Below are positions 1 to 8,064 of a stretch of 64,000 nucleotides of DNA, in pieces (within the stretch, counting starts at the first letter, position 1; each line of letters begins with the position of its first letter). Both the position numbers and the translations under genes were made by a program. The notes under the pieces are model-generated. The model saw only the letters and a list, made by a program, of their open reading frames with translations. It had not been told where the DNA came from and ran no database searches. Source of the stretch: an uncultured Roseovarius sp. (GTDB taxonomy: Bacteria > Pseudomonadota > Alphaproteobacteria > Rhodobacterales > Rhodobacteraceae). Location of the stretch: assembly GCA_947503145.1 (NCBI GenBank), contig CANNCP010000004.1, positions 1 to 64,000 of the forward strand, in the 5' to 3' direction.

Positions 1-15
1 ATGTTAACGTGGCAG

Positions 16-62
16 GTGGGTCAATTTTACTCGCTCATAACCCACCTAAGTGGGTCAATTTT
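16..62. repeat. 13-bp direct repeat, possible IS21-type end
   Basis: The 13-mer GTGGGTCAATTTT occurs at 16-28 and again at 50-62, separated by 21 bp that contain a short complement (CCCAC). IS21-family elements carry short repeats of this kind at their ends, and the sequence resembles ones I associate with that family. No IstA/IstB gene is visible, so only an end would remain. The family assignment is inference. Confidence 0.35.
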
Positions 63-83
63 GCATGCCGATTCACAATCTAC

Positions 84-1505
84 ATGAATCACACTAATAT
101 CGTGGTCGCGGATGGAGAGATCACAGGCGACACACCAGCCGAATTTCAAAGGTTCCTCGACACTGAGCCATTTGATGGGTTCAGCTTCTATATTGATCTG
201 AACTCGCCCGGCGGGAATTTGATGGGCGGAATAGAGCTCGGCGAGATGATCCGCAAGGAAGGCCTGACTGCGCGTGTGGCGTCCTATGACAGGAGGCGAG
301 ACGGCGAGACTTTCTACCTTCCAAAGGAGAGGCCCGGGATCTGCATGTCGGCTTGCGCTCTTGCCTTCCTGGGAGGGGAAGACAGGGAGATCAGGGATGA
401 CTCTGTTCTCGGTTTCCACCAGTTCAGCAGTGCAGGAAATGCCTCGGGAAAAGTGGCGGACGTCTATGAGATGCAATCGACAACGCAGATGATCTCCGGG
501 ATCTTGCATGACTACATCGAATCCATGGGCGTGATGCCCACTCTCTTTTCCAGGATGAGCATGACTCTGCCTGAGGAGATGTATATCCCGACGGCGCAAG
601 AGCTGACTGATCTCAACATCATCCCACCTGATGCTTTCAGGAATTTTGCCTTGGAGCCTCAAGGTGATGGTGTGATCGCCACCGCAGAGTTCCCAGGAAA
701 CGTCGAGGGTCGGAATGTGATCAGCCGGGTTACGGCCTACTGCCGCGGCGGCACTCCATACCTCCTGCTGTCTCAGCCCGAAGAATTTCCGCCGCTCGAC
801 CGCGAATGGATCGAGGCGGCCTATGGTGACCTTAACGGGTTTTCGCTCTGGACCCCTCCAGGAAGCAACAGCGTCGACTACCCGAAATCACATGTCAATC
901 TCATCGCTGGCGGTGAGGCCTTGGCTGAAATTCGGATCGATGCACGGGGTACCGACATACTGCTGGGTGAATCGAAGGGGGCCATTCAACTCCCTGGGGT
1001 TTATGGGAGGAGTATGTACTTCAACATACAGCCCACGGATACTGACAGGAAAGCCCTGAACAGCGCCTTCCATCTGTGCGTCAGTCCTGATGCGGCAGCG
1101 CCGCAAGATGATGCTCCGGGGCAGGTCTCCAAGGAAGCCCTGCGAGGTTACTTCAATCGCTACCTTGCGGACTGGTCCCAGCCGAACCCCATCGCGATGA
1201 GTGCGATGGAGCGAGCATATGGCAACCCGATCAAATTCTATGGTGGCTCAAAATCTAAGAAGGCTCTACTGCAAGAAAAGCGTGCATTTGCGGAGCGCTG
1301 GCCTGAAAGGTTTTACTCAGCGCGTGAGAGCACTTTCGAGACATCCTGCGGTGACCGGATCTGCACTGTCGCCGCCGTGATCGACTGGGATGCGCGTAGC
1401 TCCGCGCGTGGAAAAACGGCGCGGGGGATTGCCTGGTACGAACTGGGATTTGATCGCTCGTCCGGCCTGATAGTCTATGAGAGCGGGGAGAGCCGGAAGC
1501 AGTAG
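84..1505 (+). CDS. ClpP/crotonase-fold protein (COG3904-like) with C-terminal NTF2-like domain
   Basis: A 473-aa protein of unknown role. The N-terminal part has a ClpP-like serine-protease layout: a Gly-rich turn SPGGNLMGG near residues 41-49, the candidate nucleophile in CMSACALAF (Ser89), and a histidine in GFHQF (His112). This matches the COG3904-type proteins. The last ~110 residues (NRYLADWS to YESGES, with FYGG, a KRAFAERWP-like stretch and two cysteines) look like the NTF2/SnoaL-like domain found at the C-terminus of some alphaproteobacterial peptidases. I chose the ATG at 84; a GTG at 9 would add 25 residues that run through the upstream repeat. There is no obvious signal peptide and no clear ribosome-binding site. 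It lies in the integrase/IS-scarred region, so acquisition by transfer is likely. Confidence 0.6.
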   Translation: MNHTNIVVADGEITGDTPAEFQRFLDTEPFDGFSFYIDLNSPGGNLMGGIELGEMIRKEGLTARVASYDRRRDGETFYLPKERPGICMSACALAFLGGEDREIRDDSVLGFHQFSSAGNASGKVADVYEMQSTTQMISGILHDYIESMGVMPTLFSRMSMTLPEEMYIPTAQELTDLNIIPPDAFRNFALEPQGDGVIATAEFPGNVEGRNVISRVTAYCRGGTPYLLLSQPEEFPPLDREWIEAAYGDLNGFSLWTPPGSNSVDYPKSHVNLIAGGEALAEIRIDARGTDILLGESKGAIQLPGVYGRSMYFNIQPTDTDRKALNSAFHLCVSPDAAAPQDDAPGQVSKEALRGYFNRYLADWSQPNPIAMSAMERAYGNPIKFYGGSKSKKALLQEKRAFAERWPERFYSARESTFETSCGDRICTVAAVIDWDARSSARGKTARGIAWYELGFDRSSGLIVYESGESRKQ

Positions 1506-1647
1506 AAGCCATCCGAGGCAGCCGTCCTTGCCTTGGAGCCTAAAGCGACACCCCATCAAGAGACTCTCCGCTTGCCGGGGGAACCTGGGGTGTCAGATTC
1601 ACCGGTGCCGCCCCATCATACCAATCACTGTAAGAGCGGTGTTCCGA

Positions 1648-1730
1648 TCACACGGTCTGGGCATAGCCCCAGGGCAGGAGTTCGCTGATCTGGCTGCCGA
1701 TGCACGTTCACGATGGCGGTGATGCCAGGG
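1648..1730 (-). pseudogene. IS66-family transposase C-terminal remnant
   Basis: On the minus strand, 1701-1648 translates as IGSQISELLPWGYAQTV followed by TGA. This is the typical IS66 transposase C-terminus (I-x-x-LLPW). Just upstream, AIVNVH in another frame fits the preceding IS66 motif (RIVNGH), so a frameshift separates the two. Nothing else of the transposase is readable. The rest of 1509-1903 holds no gene that I can support. Confidence 0.55.
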
Positions 1731-1903
1731 GGCAAACACGGAGGGTCCGGCGCGCACCAGCTTGCCGATATGCTCGGCCAGGGACGCGCGTGGCATACTC
1801 CCTCCTTCGTTTTCATCAGATTCGATATTTTTTTTGCACGTTGTAGCCTGTGGATAACTTTTTCGAACGGACATCCTGATCTCAAGACGTGAGGTTCAGA
1901 AAG

Positions 1904-2086
1904 ATGACGTTCAAAGCAGACCAAATCATCGCAGCCCGCAACTATGCGGCGCTCGTAGTCGCGAGGCATGGAGAAGGATACTTGCCTCTCTTTGAGAGGA
2001 TGGAACGTGAGGTGGCGAACCTCGGGAAGAAAGAAGATGCTTTGGCGCGCGCCCTCCATCTCGCGGAGCAGCAGCAGGCGGCTTAG
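1904..2086 (+). CDS. Small hypothetical protein (60 aa)
   Basis: A 60-aa charged, predicted helical protein (MTFKADQIIAARNY to LAEQQQAA) with no family I recognise. The ATG at 1904 is preferred over the GTG at 1889 because GAGG at 1891-1894 gives a well-placed ribosome-binding site. Its end overlaps the end of the convergent integrase gene by 4 bp, an arrangement often seen at the ends of integrative elements. A regulatory or excisionase-like role is possible, but no helix-turn-helix is evident. Confidence 0.5.
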   Translation: MTFKADQIIAARNYAALVVARHGEGYLPLFERMEREVANLGKKEDALARALHLAEQQQAA

Positions 2087-3453
2087 GCTGCCATAAACTC
2101 ATTGAGCAGGACCTGCTTCGCATGCCTTCGTACTTCTGGTGAGACATCGAGCCGGATGGTATTCATCAAAGCGAGACGCTGGTCGAGCGAAAGGTCATCG
2201 CCATAACTCTCCCGCTTCAATGCTTTCTTCGCACTGTGCCCCATCATTCGAGCTTGGAAGAACTGGTCGATCCCGCCGGCACGCCGCATTCGACCTTGGA
2301 AGGAATGCCGGATCGAGTAGACGGTATGTTCTGCCGATGGGAGCAAGCCGTTCTCGCGTAGATATGCGTTCGCCGCGTCAGAAAATCCGGGTTTGTTTCG
2401 ATATCTTGGGAAACCCTCCGGGTGCCGACGAGCCGCTTCCAGCGCCGGGCCAATCAAGACAAGATCTCGCACCCGGAACTCGTTCTTTAGTTTACGCCCT
2501 TCTTCCATGATTTGAATATGGGGAATATTGTCATAGATGCGGAAATGGTGCGGTAGTGCTCCTGTTATTTCCGATGGGCTGGCTCCCGTCTCTGCCATAA
2601 TGATTAGCACATCCCGAATCTCGTCATTCGTTCCAGGTAGCGGATTTGCACAGAGCAAGGTCGTTGAAAGCCACTCTTCACTGAATTCTTTCCTCTTCTT
2701 CGAAGATCGCCCTCCCGCAACTGTTAGCTCCGCGAACGCCAAGTTGTCATCCAGTTGATGCCTCTTGCAATAAGCTCTGAGTAGTGTGCGCAAGAAGCCA
2801 AGGCTCTTGTTCGCCGTACTTGCCAGTATCTCGCCCTCGGCAACGCGATCGAGATAAACCGCTTCGAGAGCGAGCGCATCTTGCCTTGTGATCTCGGCGG
2901 CCGGCTTATCTGGCACCACCTTGAGCAGTTCCTTCACGGCTCGCTTGAAGGGGTTTCACCAGCGCCTGCGCTGATCATCGCTTGTTCCCGAGAGGCGCGA
3001 GCGGCTCGCATTTTCATACTCTTTGACGAGATCAGATATCTTCGCCACTGGTCGTTCCACACCCCCAAGCTCAGCGGACACCACTTCTGATTGGTTGGCG
3101 TTCGGATCCTCTTTAATCAGGCGGTCAAAGCGCTCCATTAGGTCGGAGAGAGATCCGGCTGCCAATTCGGAGGAGGTTCGATATGTGGTGCCCCTGGCCT
3201 TGGCAAGGGCAATAATGTTGTCGAACGACCTGTCCGTCCTTGCTTGCTCACCTGCGAGGCGCCGGTCGAGCTCTGCGAGGATGTCCCTTCGAACTGACGT
3301 CGCAAGAGTCCTCGCCTCTGTCTCGCTGTCGGTGTGGAGGCTTTGCTTGATGATCTTTCGGCTCTCAACTGGTCGGTATCTTGTCGGCACCCGCATGCGC
3401 AGATGCCAAGTATTATTCCGGAGTTCGAGATATTGATCGTTGTTGTGCGCCAT
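2083..3453 (-). pseudogene. Tyrosine-recombinase integrase, broken by in-frame TGA
   Basis: A phage/island-type integrase of about 456 codons. The N-terminal part (from MAHNNDQYLELRN) resembles the DUF6538 and SAM-like domains. The C-terminal part is the catalytic domain, with SIRHSF, MGHS and the nucleophile tyrosine in ESYGDD. A TGA at 2956-2958 interrupts it in frame; QRRRW precedes it and NPFKRAVKELL follows, so the reading frame is continuous on both sides. A CGA-to-TGA change is a simple explanation. The motif that normally reads TGARPSE reads TGASPSE (AGC for CGC), so the first catalytic arginine is also lost. The start at 3453 has GGAG six bases upstream; an upstream extension to 3519 is open. 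Probably inactive. Confidence 0.8.
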
Positions 3454-3594
3454 GTCGATCTCCATCGCTTCGAAAGCCACTATAAACACTGGCTTCTTGG
3501 GTCGCAATACGGGACACATACCGGTACACTCGATAAGGCTGAAATTTTATTTCTCCTGTTGTATCAATCGTTTATCGGCAGAAATAAAATCGGC

Positions 3595-3617
3595 TTCGAA
3601 TCCCTGTCTCTCCGCCA
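3595..3617 (+). other. Attachment-site core: 3' end of a serine tRNA
   Basis: The 23 bp from TTCGAATCCC to TCTCCGCCA match the T-loop, 3' T-stem, acceptor strand and encoded CCA of alphaproteobacterial tRNA-Ser. The 5' side of the T-stem is not preserved (ATCGGC instead of a CAGGG-like run) and no tRNA body lies upstream. This is therefore a partial duplicate, not a tRNA gene. It lies between two divergently oriented integrase genes (141 bp from one start, 67 bp from the other), as expected for the att core left by tRNA-targeting islands. Confidence 0.65.
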
Positions 3618-3684
3618 ACTTGTTACAAATCAGTGATTTAAGACTTCGGGCAGCAAGTGCGACACAAAGTGGAGCACAAGGCCC

Positions 3685-4212
3685 ATGAAGCTATCAGCCT
3701 ACCTTTGCCCGTCACGACACGGCGTCTACTATTTCCGTTGGCCCCTCCCTCGGGCTGAGGATGCGAGACGCAGGACCGTTAGGATTTCCTTAAGAACTAA
3801 ATGTCCAGATCGTGCGGGCGATTTGGCAAGGTATCTTGCATCCTGTGGGCGATTGGTTCGGGATAACAAGACATTGGTAAGGCTTAGACAGGATGAAGTG
3901 CGGGCGATGGTTCGTAGCTACTTCGTGAAAACACTTGATGGACATATCGAGCGCCTCAACAATACTGGCTGGAAAGAACATGAACTCGACCTCTTGAGGG
4001 AAGAGTTGGCAGTGCCCCCCGCTGGTCCCTCGTTCATAACGAGAGTCTGCGGGTTGGATTTTGGTAGCGGGGTTCGTCGTCTTGGGCAAGCGCGCCGGGC
4101 GCGGAGCCTTCAAATTGCTCAAGCGCTCGGCGCGCTTGCAGTGGCGTCTGGTTTCCCAGCGATGAGTGTGCGGCCACGTCGCCTCTTCACCGAGAGCCCT
4201 TCCTCTCGATAG
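3685..4212 (+). pseudogene. Second integrase, N-terminal stump
   Basis: The first ~112 residues (MKLSAYLCPSRHGVYYFRWPLP onward, then ISLRTKCPDRAGDLARYL) look like the DUF6538 N-terminal region of a different tyrosine recombinase from the one at 2083-3453. After about position 4020 (PPAGPSF) the resemblance stops, and the frame runs antisense through IS3 debris to a chance stop at 4212. No catalytic domain follows. The gene begins 67 bp beyond the tRNA-Ser att core, the usual position for such integrases. An IS insertion or deletion probably removed the rest. Confidence 0.6.
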
Positions 4213-4244
4213 AGCCGATACAGCTTCTTGTGGTTCATGATCAT
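4170..4244 (-). pseudogene. IS3-family OrfB transposase fragment
   Basis: From 4238 downward the minus strand reads MNHKKLYRLYREEGLSVKRR then RGR. This is the characteristic internal motif of IS3-group OrfB integrase proteins. The frame continues into unrelated residues and stops within ~20 codons. The fragment abuts the IS256 remnant on the opposite strand at about 4244, marking a junction between two broken insertion sequences. Confidence 0.7.
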
Positions 4245-4498
4245 ACATGGACTTCCCGCGCGAACACTGGCCCCAGATTGCCTCGACGAATCCGCTGGAA
4301 CGGGTGAACCGGGAGATCAAGCGGCGCACCGATGTCATCGGGATCTTCCCAAACGATGATGCCATTATCCGGCTCGTTGGAGCGATCATGCTCGAGACCA
4401 ACGACGAATGGACGGTCGCGCGCCGATACATGAGCCTTGAAACCCTGGCCCGCGTGAACGACAATCCCAACGTCAGGTTGCCCGCCGTGGCGCCCTGA
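4244..4498 (+). pseudogene. IS256-family transposase, C-terminal 83 residues
   Basis: The protein DFPREHWPQIASTNPLERVN, then EIKRRTDVIGIFPND, RLVGAIMLETNDEW and RRYMSLETLARV is the conserved end of IS256-family (mutator-type) transposases, including the natural C-terminus LPAVAP. About 300 upstream residues are missing; the sequence switches to IS3 debris at about 4244. It cannot encode an active enzyme. Confidence 0.85.
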
Positions 4499-4527
4499 TC
4501 AGGCTCGGGCCTTTCCGAAGGTCGGCG

Positions 4528-4555
4528 CTCTTACACCATTTGGTGGGACACTATC
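4528..4555. repeat. Probable right terminal inverted repeat of the IS256 remnant
   Basis: Thirty bases after the transposase stop, the sequence CTCTTACACCATTTGGTGGG and following bases resembles the terminal repeats of IS256-family elements (CTTACACCA followed by GGGAC). The matching left end is absent. No gene is seen between here and 4785. Confidence 0.4.
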
Positions 4556-4785
4556 GAGGTCGTGCGCCTGTTGCCTGGCTGGCACTTTGTTCCGCTGGGG
4601 TTTTACGCTGTTTTGCCGGACACTTCACGACGTTAAAACCTGACGCTACTGTTCGTGCGTTTCATCGCCTCATTGGTGAACCGCGCCGGGTCAAGCCGGT
4701 TTTGTCTGACGGTACCAATCGCGCATCAAGCTTCGGTGGGTTTGACGTGATGGAAAGAGCCGTCCAATGCGCCTGCGCGTACTGA

Positions 4786-6105
4786 TCAGTCCGCGCTATC
4801 GCGGCCCTGAGCCTTGGCCCGTTCACGCGCGCTGGGGTGAGCGGAGGAAATGAACGGCACCTCGCAGACTTCGGCCGCAACGGCTTCGCCAGAGCGTTCG
4901 GCAAAAGGTTCGGGCAGTTCCACCATCAGCTTGGTACCTACTTTGGATTTCTCCCACGGCACGCGGGCCAGCGCGATATTGGTCTGCAACTCCGGCAACC
5001 ACCAAGGCGAGGTGATATAACCACAGCGTTTCCCGTCCGTGTCCGACACCAGCCAGAAATCCGGCGCATAATCCGTGATCGGCTTGCCGCCCATCTTCAG
5101 CCCGACCATCGTCAGGGCAAATGGATAATCGCCCGCTTCGATCCGCTTGCGTTGCGTCTCCAGCGCCTTCTTGCCGACGTAATCGGCAGTTTTCTTGCGC
5201 GGTACCTGATAGGCCAGATTGACCTGAAACGGCGAGGTTTCGGCATCCATGTCCTGCCCCCAACTGAGGATACCGGCGGCGATGCGGCGGTGATGGCCGG
5301 GCGCGATCACCCGCAGCCCATAGCGCGCGCCTATGCCGCGGATCGCATACCAGACCCGCTCGGCGTTGTAGGTAGAGTCGCGCACGTAGACCTCATAGCC
5401 TTTCTCTCCGCTGAACCCCGACTGGCTGACCAATACCGGACAGCCGTCGATCTCTGCCTCCAGCAGCCCATAATAGGGAAGATCGGCCAACTCCGGACCA
5501 ACCACATCTACCATCAACTCCTGCGAAAGTGGTCCCTGCACCTGCAAGGGCGACACATCCAGTTCGTCGATCTCGATATCCCAACGGCGGGGCGTGTTCA
5601 CCCCCTGGAGCCACAGCATCAGATCGCTGTCAGACAGTGAGAACCAAAACTCGTCTTCGGCCAGGCGCAGCAACACCGGATCATTCAGGATGCCGCCCTT
5701 GTCGTTGCACAGGATGCAGTATTTCCCCCGCATCGGCGCGATTTTCGTGGCATCACGGGTGATGACGGTATTCACGAAATCCTCGGCGTCGGGGCCTTTG
5801 ACGCGGATCTGGCGTTCGACCGCGACGTTCCACAGGGTCACCCCACGAACCAAAGAGTGATATTCTGCCATAGCGCCGCCCTCTTCGGGGCGGACATAGC
5901 CACGCGGGTGATACATGTTGTTGTAGACAGTTGCGCGCCAGCATCCGGCCTCGATCGAGAGATGCCAAAAGGGCGATTTCCGCACCCGCGTCGAGATCAA
6001 CATCTCGACAGGTGTGCGGCCCGATTGGCGTAGGTTGACCGGTACGATCCGGTCGGATTGATCGACGCCGGGGACGTTGGGGTGGATTCTGAGATTTTGT
6101 GTCAT
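4786..6105 (-). CDS. DmdA-like GcvT-family tetrahydrofolate-dependent demethylase
   Basis: A 439-aa member of the glycine-cleavage T / DmdA family, which moves a methyl or methylene group from an amine or sulfonium substrate to tetrahydrofolate. STRVRKSPFW near residues 38-47, TVYNNMYHP, GKYCILCNDKGGILNDPVLL, FSLSDSDLMLW and the C-terminal barrel (TMVGLKMGG to ALARVPW) resemble DMSP demethylase and its paralogues rather than glycine-cleavage T protein. At 439 aa it is longer than the ~365-aa canonical DmdA, mainly through an N-terminal lead and a charged tail. AAAGG lies 8 bases before the ATG. It stands alone between IS remnants. The exact substrate is not readable from sequence; DMSP, dimethylglycine-type or aryl-methyl ether substrates are all possible. 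Confidence 0.6.
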   Translation of the reverse strand: MTQNLRIHPNVPGVDQSDRIVPVNLRQSGRTPVEMLISTRVRKSPFWHLSIEAGCWRATVYNNMYHPRGYVRPEEGGAMAEYHSLVRGVTLWNVAVERQIRVKGPDAEDFVNTVITRDATKIAPMRGKYCILCNDKGGILNDPVLLRLAEDEFWFSLSDSDLMLWLQGVNTPRRWDIEIDELDVSPLQVQGPLSQELMVDVVGPELADLPYYGLLEAEIDGCPVLVSQSGFSGEKGYEVYVRDSTYNAERVWYAIRGIGARYGLRVIAPGHHRRIAAGILSWGQDMDAETSPFQVNLAYQVPRKKTADYVGKKALETQRKRIEAGDYPFALTMVGLKMGGKPITDYAPDFWLVSDTDGKRCGYITSPWWLPELQTNIALARVPWEKSKVGTKLMVELPEPFAERSGEAVAAEVCEVPFISSAHPSARERAKAQGRDSAD

Positions 6106-6477
6106 GGCACATGCCTTTCAATAAAAGGTTCGGCTTGTGCTTGCGATATTGCGCATCCCGATTCCCGGCTCATCACAAGAGAGGCACCGCGAATTGCAAC
6201 CCAGGTTGAAGCCGAAATGCTACAAACAGAGCATACAACACAGATATGGGTCTGTGGCAGCTGCGGTTCAAGCCTGCGGACTACCCATTTGTCCTGCTCA
6301 ATATTCTTGTCATGGATGCCCCGGATCGCTCCGCGGCCAGCATATCGTCAGAAACATCGCTGGCGCCACATCCGCGCCACCGGTGATGAAAATACTCGGC
6401 CGATGACCCTCGATTGCGCCGAACGGTCCCTGGGCTTTGATTTCGAACCTATGCCTGATCCTGAGACGGTTGAGGAT
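6106..6477. other. Gene-free stretch downstream of IS debris
   Basis: This interval between the DmdA-like gene start and the IS3 remnant contains no supported gene. One frame stays open across it (6058-6621) but shows no family resemblance before the IS3 fragment. The promoter of the DmdA-like gene presumably lies at its left edge. Confidence 0.4.
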
Positions 6478-6570
6478 TTAGCAACTGACACATCATGTCG
6501 GCGGCACCGGATCAGTTCGGCGGCGTTCTACAAATCGAAGTATGGTGGAATGAAACCATCTGACGCGAAG
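6478..6570 (+). pseudogene. IS3-family OrfA fragment
   Basis: The plus strand reads DLATDTSCRRHRISSAAFYK then SKYGGMKPSDAK. This is the end of the helix-turn-helix of IS3-family OrfA, whose usual form is VADLCRKHGIS-ATFYKWKxKYGGM. The upstream part of OrfA and all of OrfB are missing. The fragment stops 15 bp from the end of nosX, so an insertion sequence has been trimmed right up to the denitrification operon. Confidence 0.65.
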
Positions 6571-6584
6571 ATCGGTTTCAGGTC

Positions 6585-7493
6585 TCAGGCGGTCGATATC
6601 GCTTCGAGTCGGGAGGTCTGAAATCGTGCCAGACAAGCGTCGATTTCTGCCCGCGTCCCGAACAGGCAGGCCGCCGTAGAGAGGGCATCGGCAAGGGCTG
6701 CGGATTCGGCGGAAACGGTGATCTCGCGCCAGTTTGTTTTTGACGGCAGGCCCGTGCGCGGATCAAGTATGTGACCGACCTGCGACGCAGCGTCAAAAGT
6801 GGTGCCAAGCGGCGCAGAGGTGGCCAGGGCGCGGGTGGCGAGCGGCACCACGCCGCCGGCTGCGAGCTTGACGGGCCAGGCATGGCCGTCGGGATGTGTG
6901 CCAACTGCACGAAACTCGCCCGTGTCGATCAGGATATTCGTCAACCCTTCGGACTTCAGCATGTCGGCCACGCGGTCGGCGATGTAGCCCTGTGCGATCC
7001 CGTTCAGGGTCAGTGCCATGCCTGGGCGCATGGTGATCCCGGCGGCATCAAAGGTCACGCCCTCCCAGCCGGTCAGCGCCCGGGCCTGGGCCAAGGCATC
7101 ATCACCCGGCAACCCGCCCTCCTCAGAGGCCCTGGCATACGTGGCCCAAAGCGGCTGGATGGTCGGATCGAACCGGCCACCGCTCGCGGCATGTACTGCG
7201 CCCGCCAGTGAAAGGCATTCCAGCAACTCGAACGGTGCCGATTGCAATGCGCCGGACCCGTTCAGCTGTGATAGCGAGCTGTCTTTGCGGTAAAGACTGA
7301 AAACATCCTCCAGCCGCGAGATTTCGGTCGCAACCCGCGCGCTGATCGACTTGGCGTCGGGATGCGCCAGACGCAGCGTCGCGCGCGCGCCGAGGGCCGT
7401 GCCCTGCCAAGTGTAGATCGGTTCGGCCTGCCCCATGCCGGGAAAGGCGAATGCGGCGGCGCTGATGGCCAGAAAACGGCGACGATTGGTCAT
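6585..7493 (-). CDS. nosX: NosX, ApbE-type FAD:protein FMN transferase
   Basis: A 302-aa flavin transferase, the last gene of the nos operon. It resembles ApbE: GTALGARATL near the mature N-terminus, LTLNGIAQGYIADRV, IDTGEFRAVG, and the DPRTGLPS to ADALSTAACLFG block. The start at 7493 begins a Tat-type signal (NRRRFLAISAAAFAFPG), so it acts in the periplasm. In denitrifiers NosX covalently attaches FMN to NosR, which here carries an SGAT flavinylation motif. The upstream reading frame is open to 7781 but overlaps nosL and is rejected. It starts 4 bp after the nosL stop. Confidence 0.88.
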   Translation of the reverse strand: MTNRRRFLAISAAAFAFPGMGQAEPIYTWQGTALGARATLRLAHPDAKSISARVATEISRLEDVFSLYRKDSSLSQLNGSGALQSAPFELLECLSLAGAVHAASGGRFDPTIQPLWATYARASEEGGLPGDDALAQARALTGWEGVTFDAAGITMRPGMALTLNGIAQGYIADRVADMLKSEGLTNILIDTGEFRAVGTHPDGHAWPVKLAAGGVVPLATRALATSAPLGTTFDAASQVGHILDPRTGLPSKTNWREITVSAESAALADALSTAACLFGTRAEIDACLARFQTSRLEAISTA

Positions 7494-7497
7494 TGTT

Positions 7498-8064
7498 TCA
7501 CTCTCCGTATTTGCGCGACAAGCTGCGCAGGCGTTCATTGTAATCGGTATCATCCGCGTTCCCGTCCAGATCCACGGGGGCCAGGACGGCACTGTCGGGT
7601 ATCGCGGCAAGTCGCGCGACCTGCCCGCCATTGGCAGCGGCGAAACGGGTGGCTTTGTCGGGGTCCGAAAACGGCACGACTTCCGGCGCGCCCATTCCGC
7701 CCACGGCGCGCCCGCCAACGACATAAAACGCCTCTTCTGCGGATATCCAGTTGGTCTGGCCGGGCGCCTCCCAGGTGACACCGGGCGCGCCCATGTCGTT
7801 GACCCAGACGGACAGGATCTCGTGGCTTTGCTCGGGCATCCGCATATAGGCTACGACGTCGCGGACCTGACTGAAGAAAAGCGGCGCGCCGGGCAATCCC
7901 TTCAGGTGGGCCTGCGCCTTGGGGCCGTCATGCTCTAGCAGGTTCATCTGGCAATAGTGACCGGCAGAATCTTCATCGAGCGGCAGCGCAGACGTGTCCT
8001 GCGCCTCTTCTTGCTTGCAGGCTGTCAGCGCCAGCAGAATGAGCGGGATCACCAGTTTCCTCAT
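7498..8064 (-). CDS. nosL: NosL, copper-chaperone lipoprotein
   Basis: A 188-aa outer-membrane lipoprotein of the nitrous-oxide reductase system. The N-terminus is a lipoprotein signal ending in the lipobox LTAC (Cys16). YCQMNLLEHDGPKAQ provides the Cys/Met copper(I) ligands expected of NosL, and WISAEEAFYVVGG is also typical. NosL hands copper to the NosDFY complex during CuZ assembly. Its ATG overlaps the nosY stop (ATGA, 8061-8064), indicating translational coupling. The longer open frame to 8145 lacks the signal peptide. Confidence 0.88.
   Translation of the reverse strand: MRKLVIPLILLALTACKQEEAQDTSALPLDEDSAGHYCQMNLLEHDGPKAQAHLKGLPGAPLFFSQVRDVVAYMRMPEQSHEILSVWVNDMGAPGVTWEAPGQTNWISAEEAFYVVGGRAVGGMGAPEVVPFSDPDKATRFAAANGGQVARLAAIPDSAVLAPVDLDGNADDTDYNERLRSLSRKYGE

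Noticed and set aside
2956-2958. In-frame TGA in the integrase as a possible selenocysteine codon
   Set aside because: SelD is encoded nearby, but no selenocysteine would be expected in this domain, no SECIS-like hairpin was noted just after the stop, and the catalytic arginine is also lost; decay explains both.
3595-3617. Serine tRNA gene
   Set aside because: Only the 3' end is present; the anticodon arm and the 5' side of the T-stem are missing.
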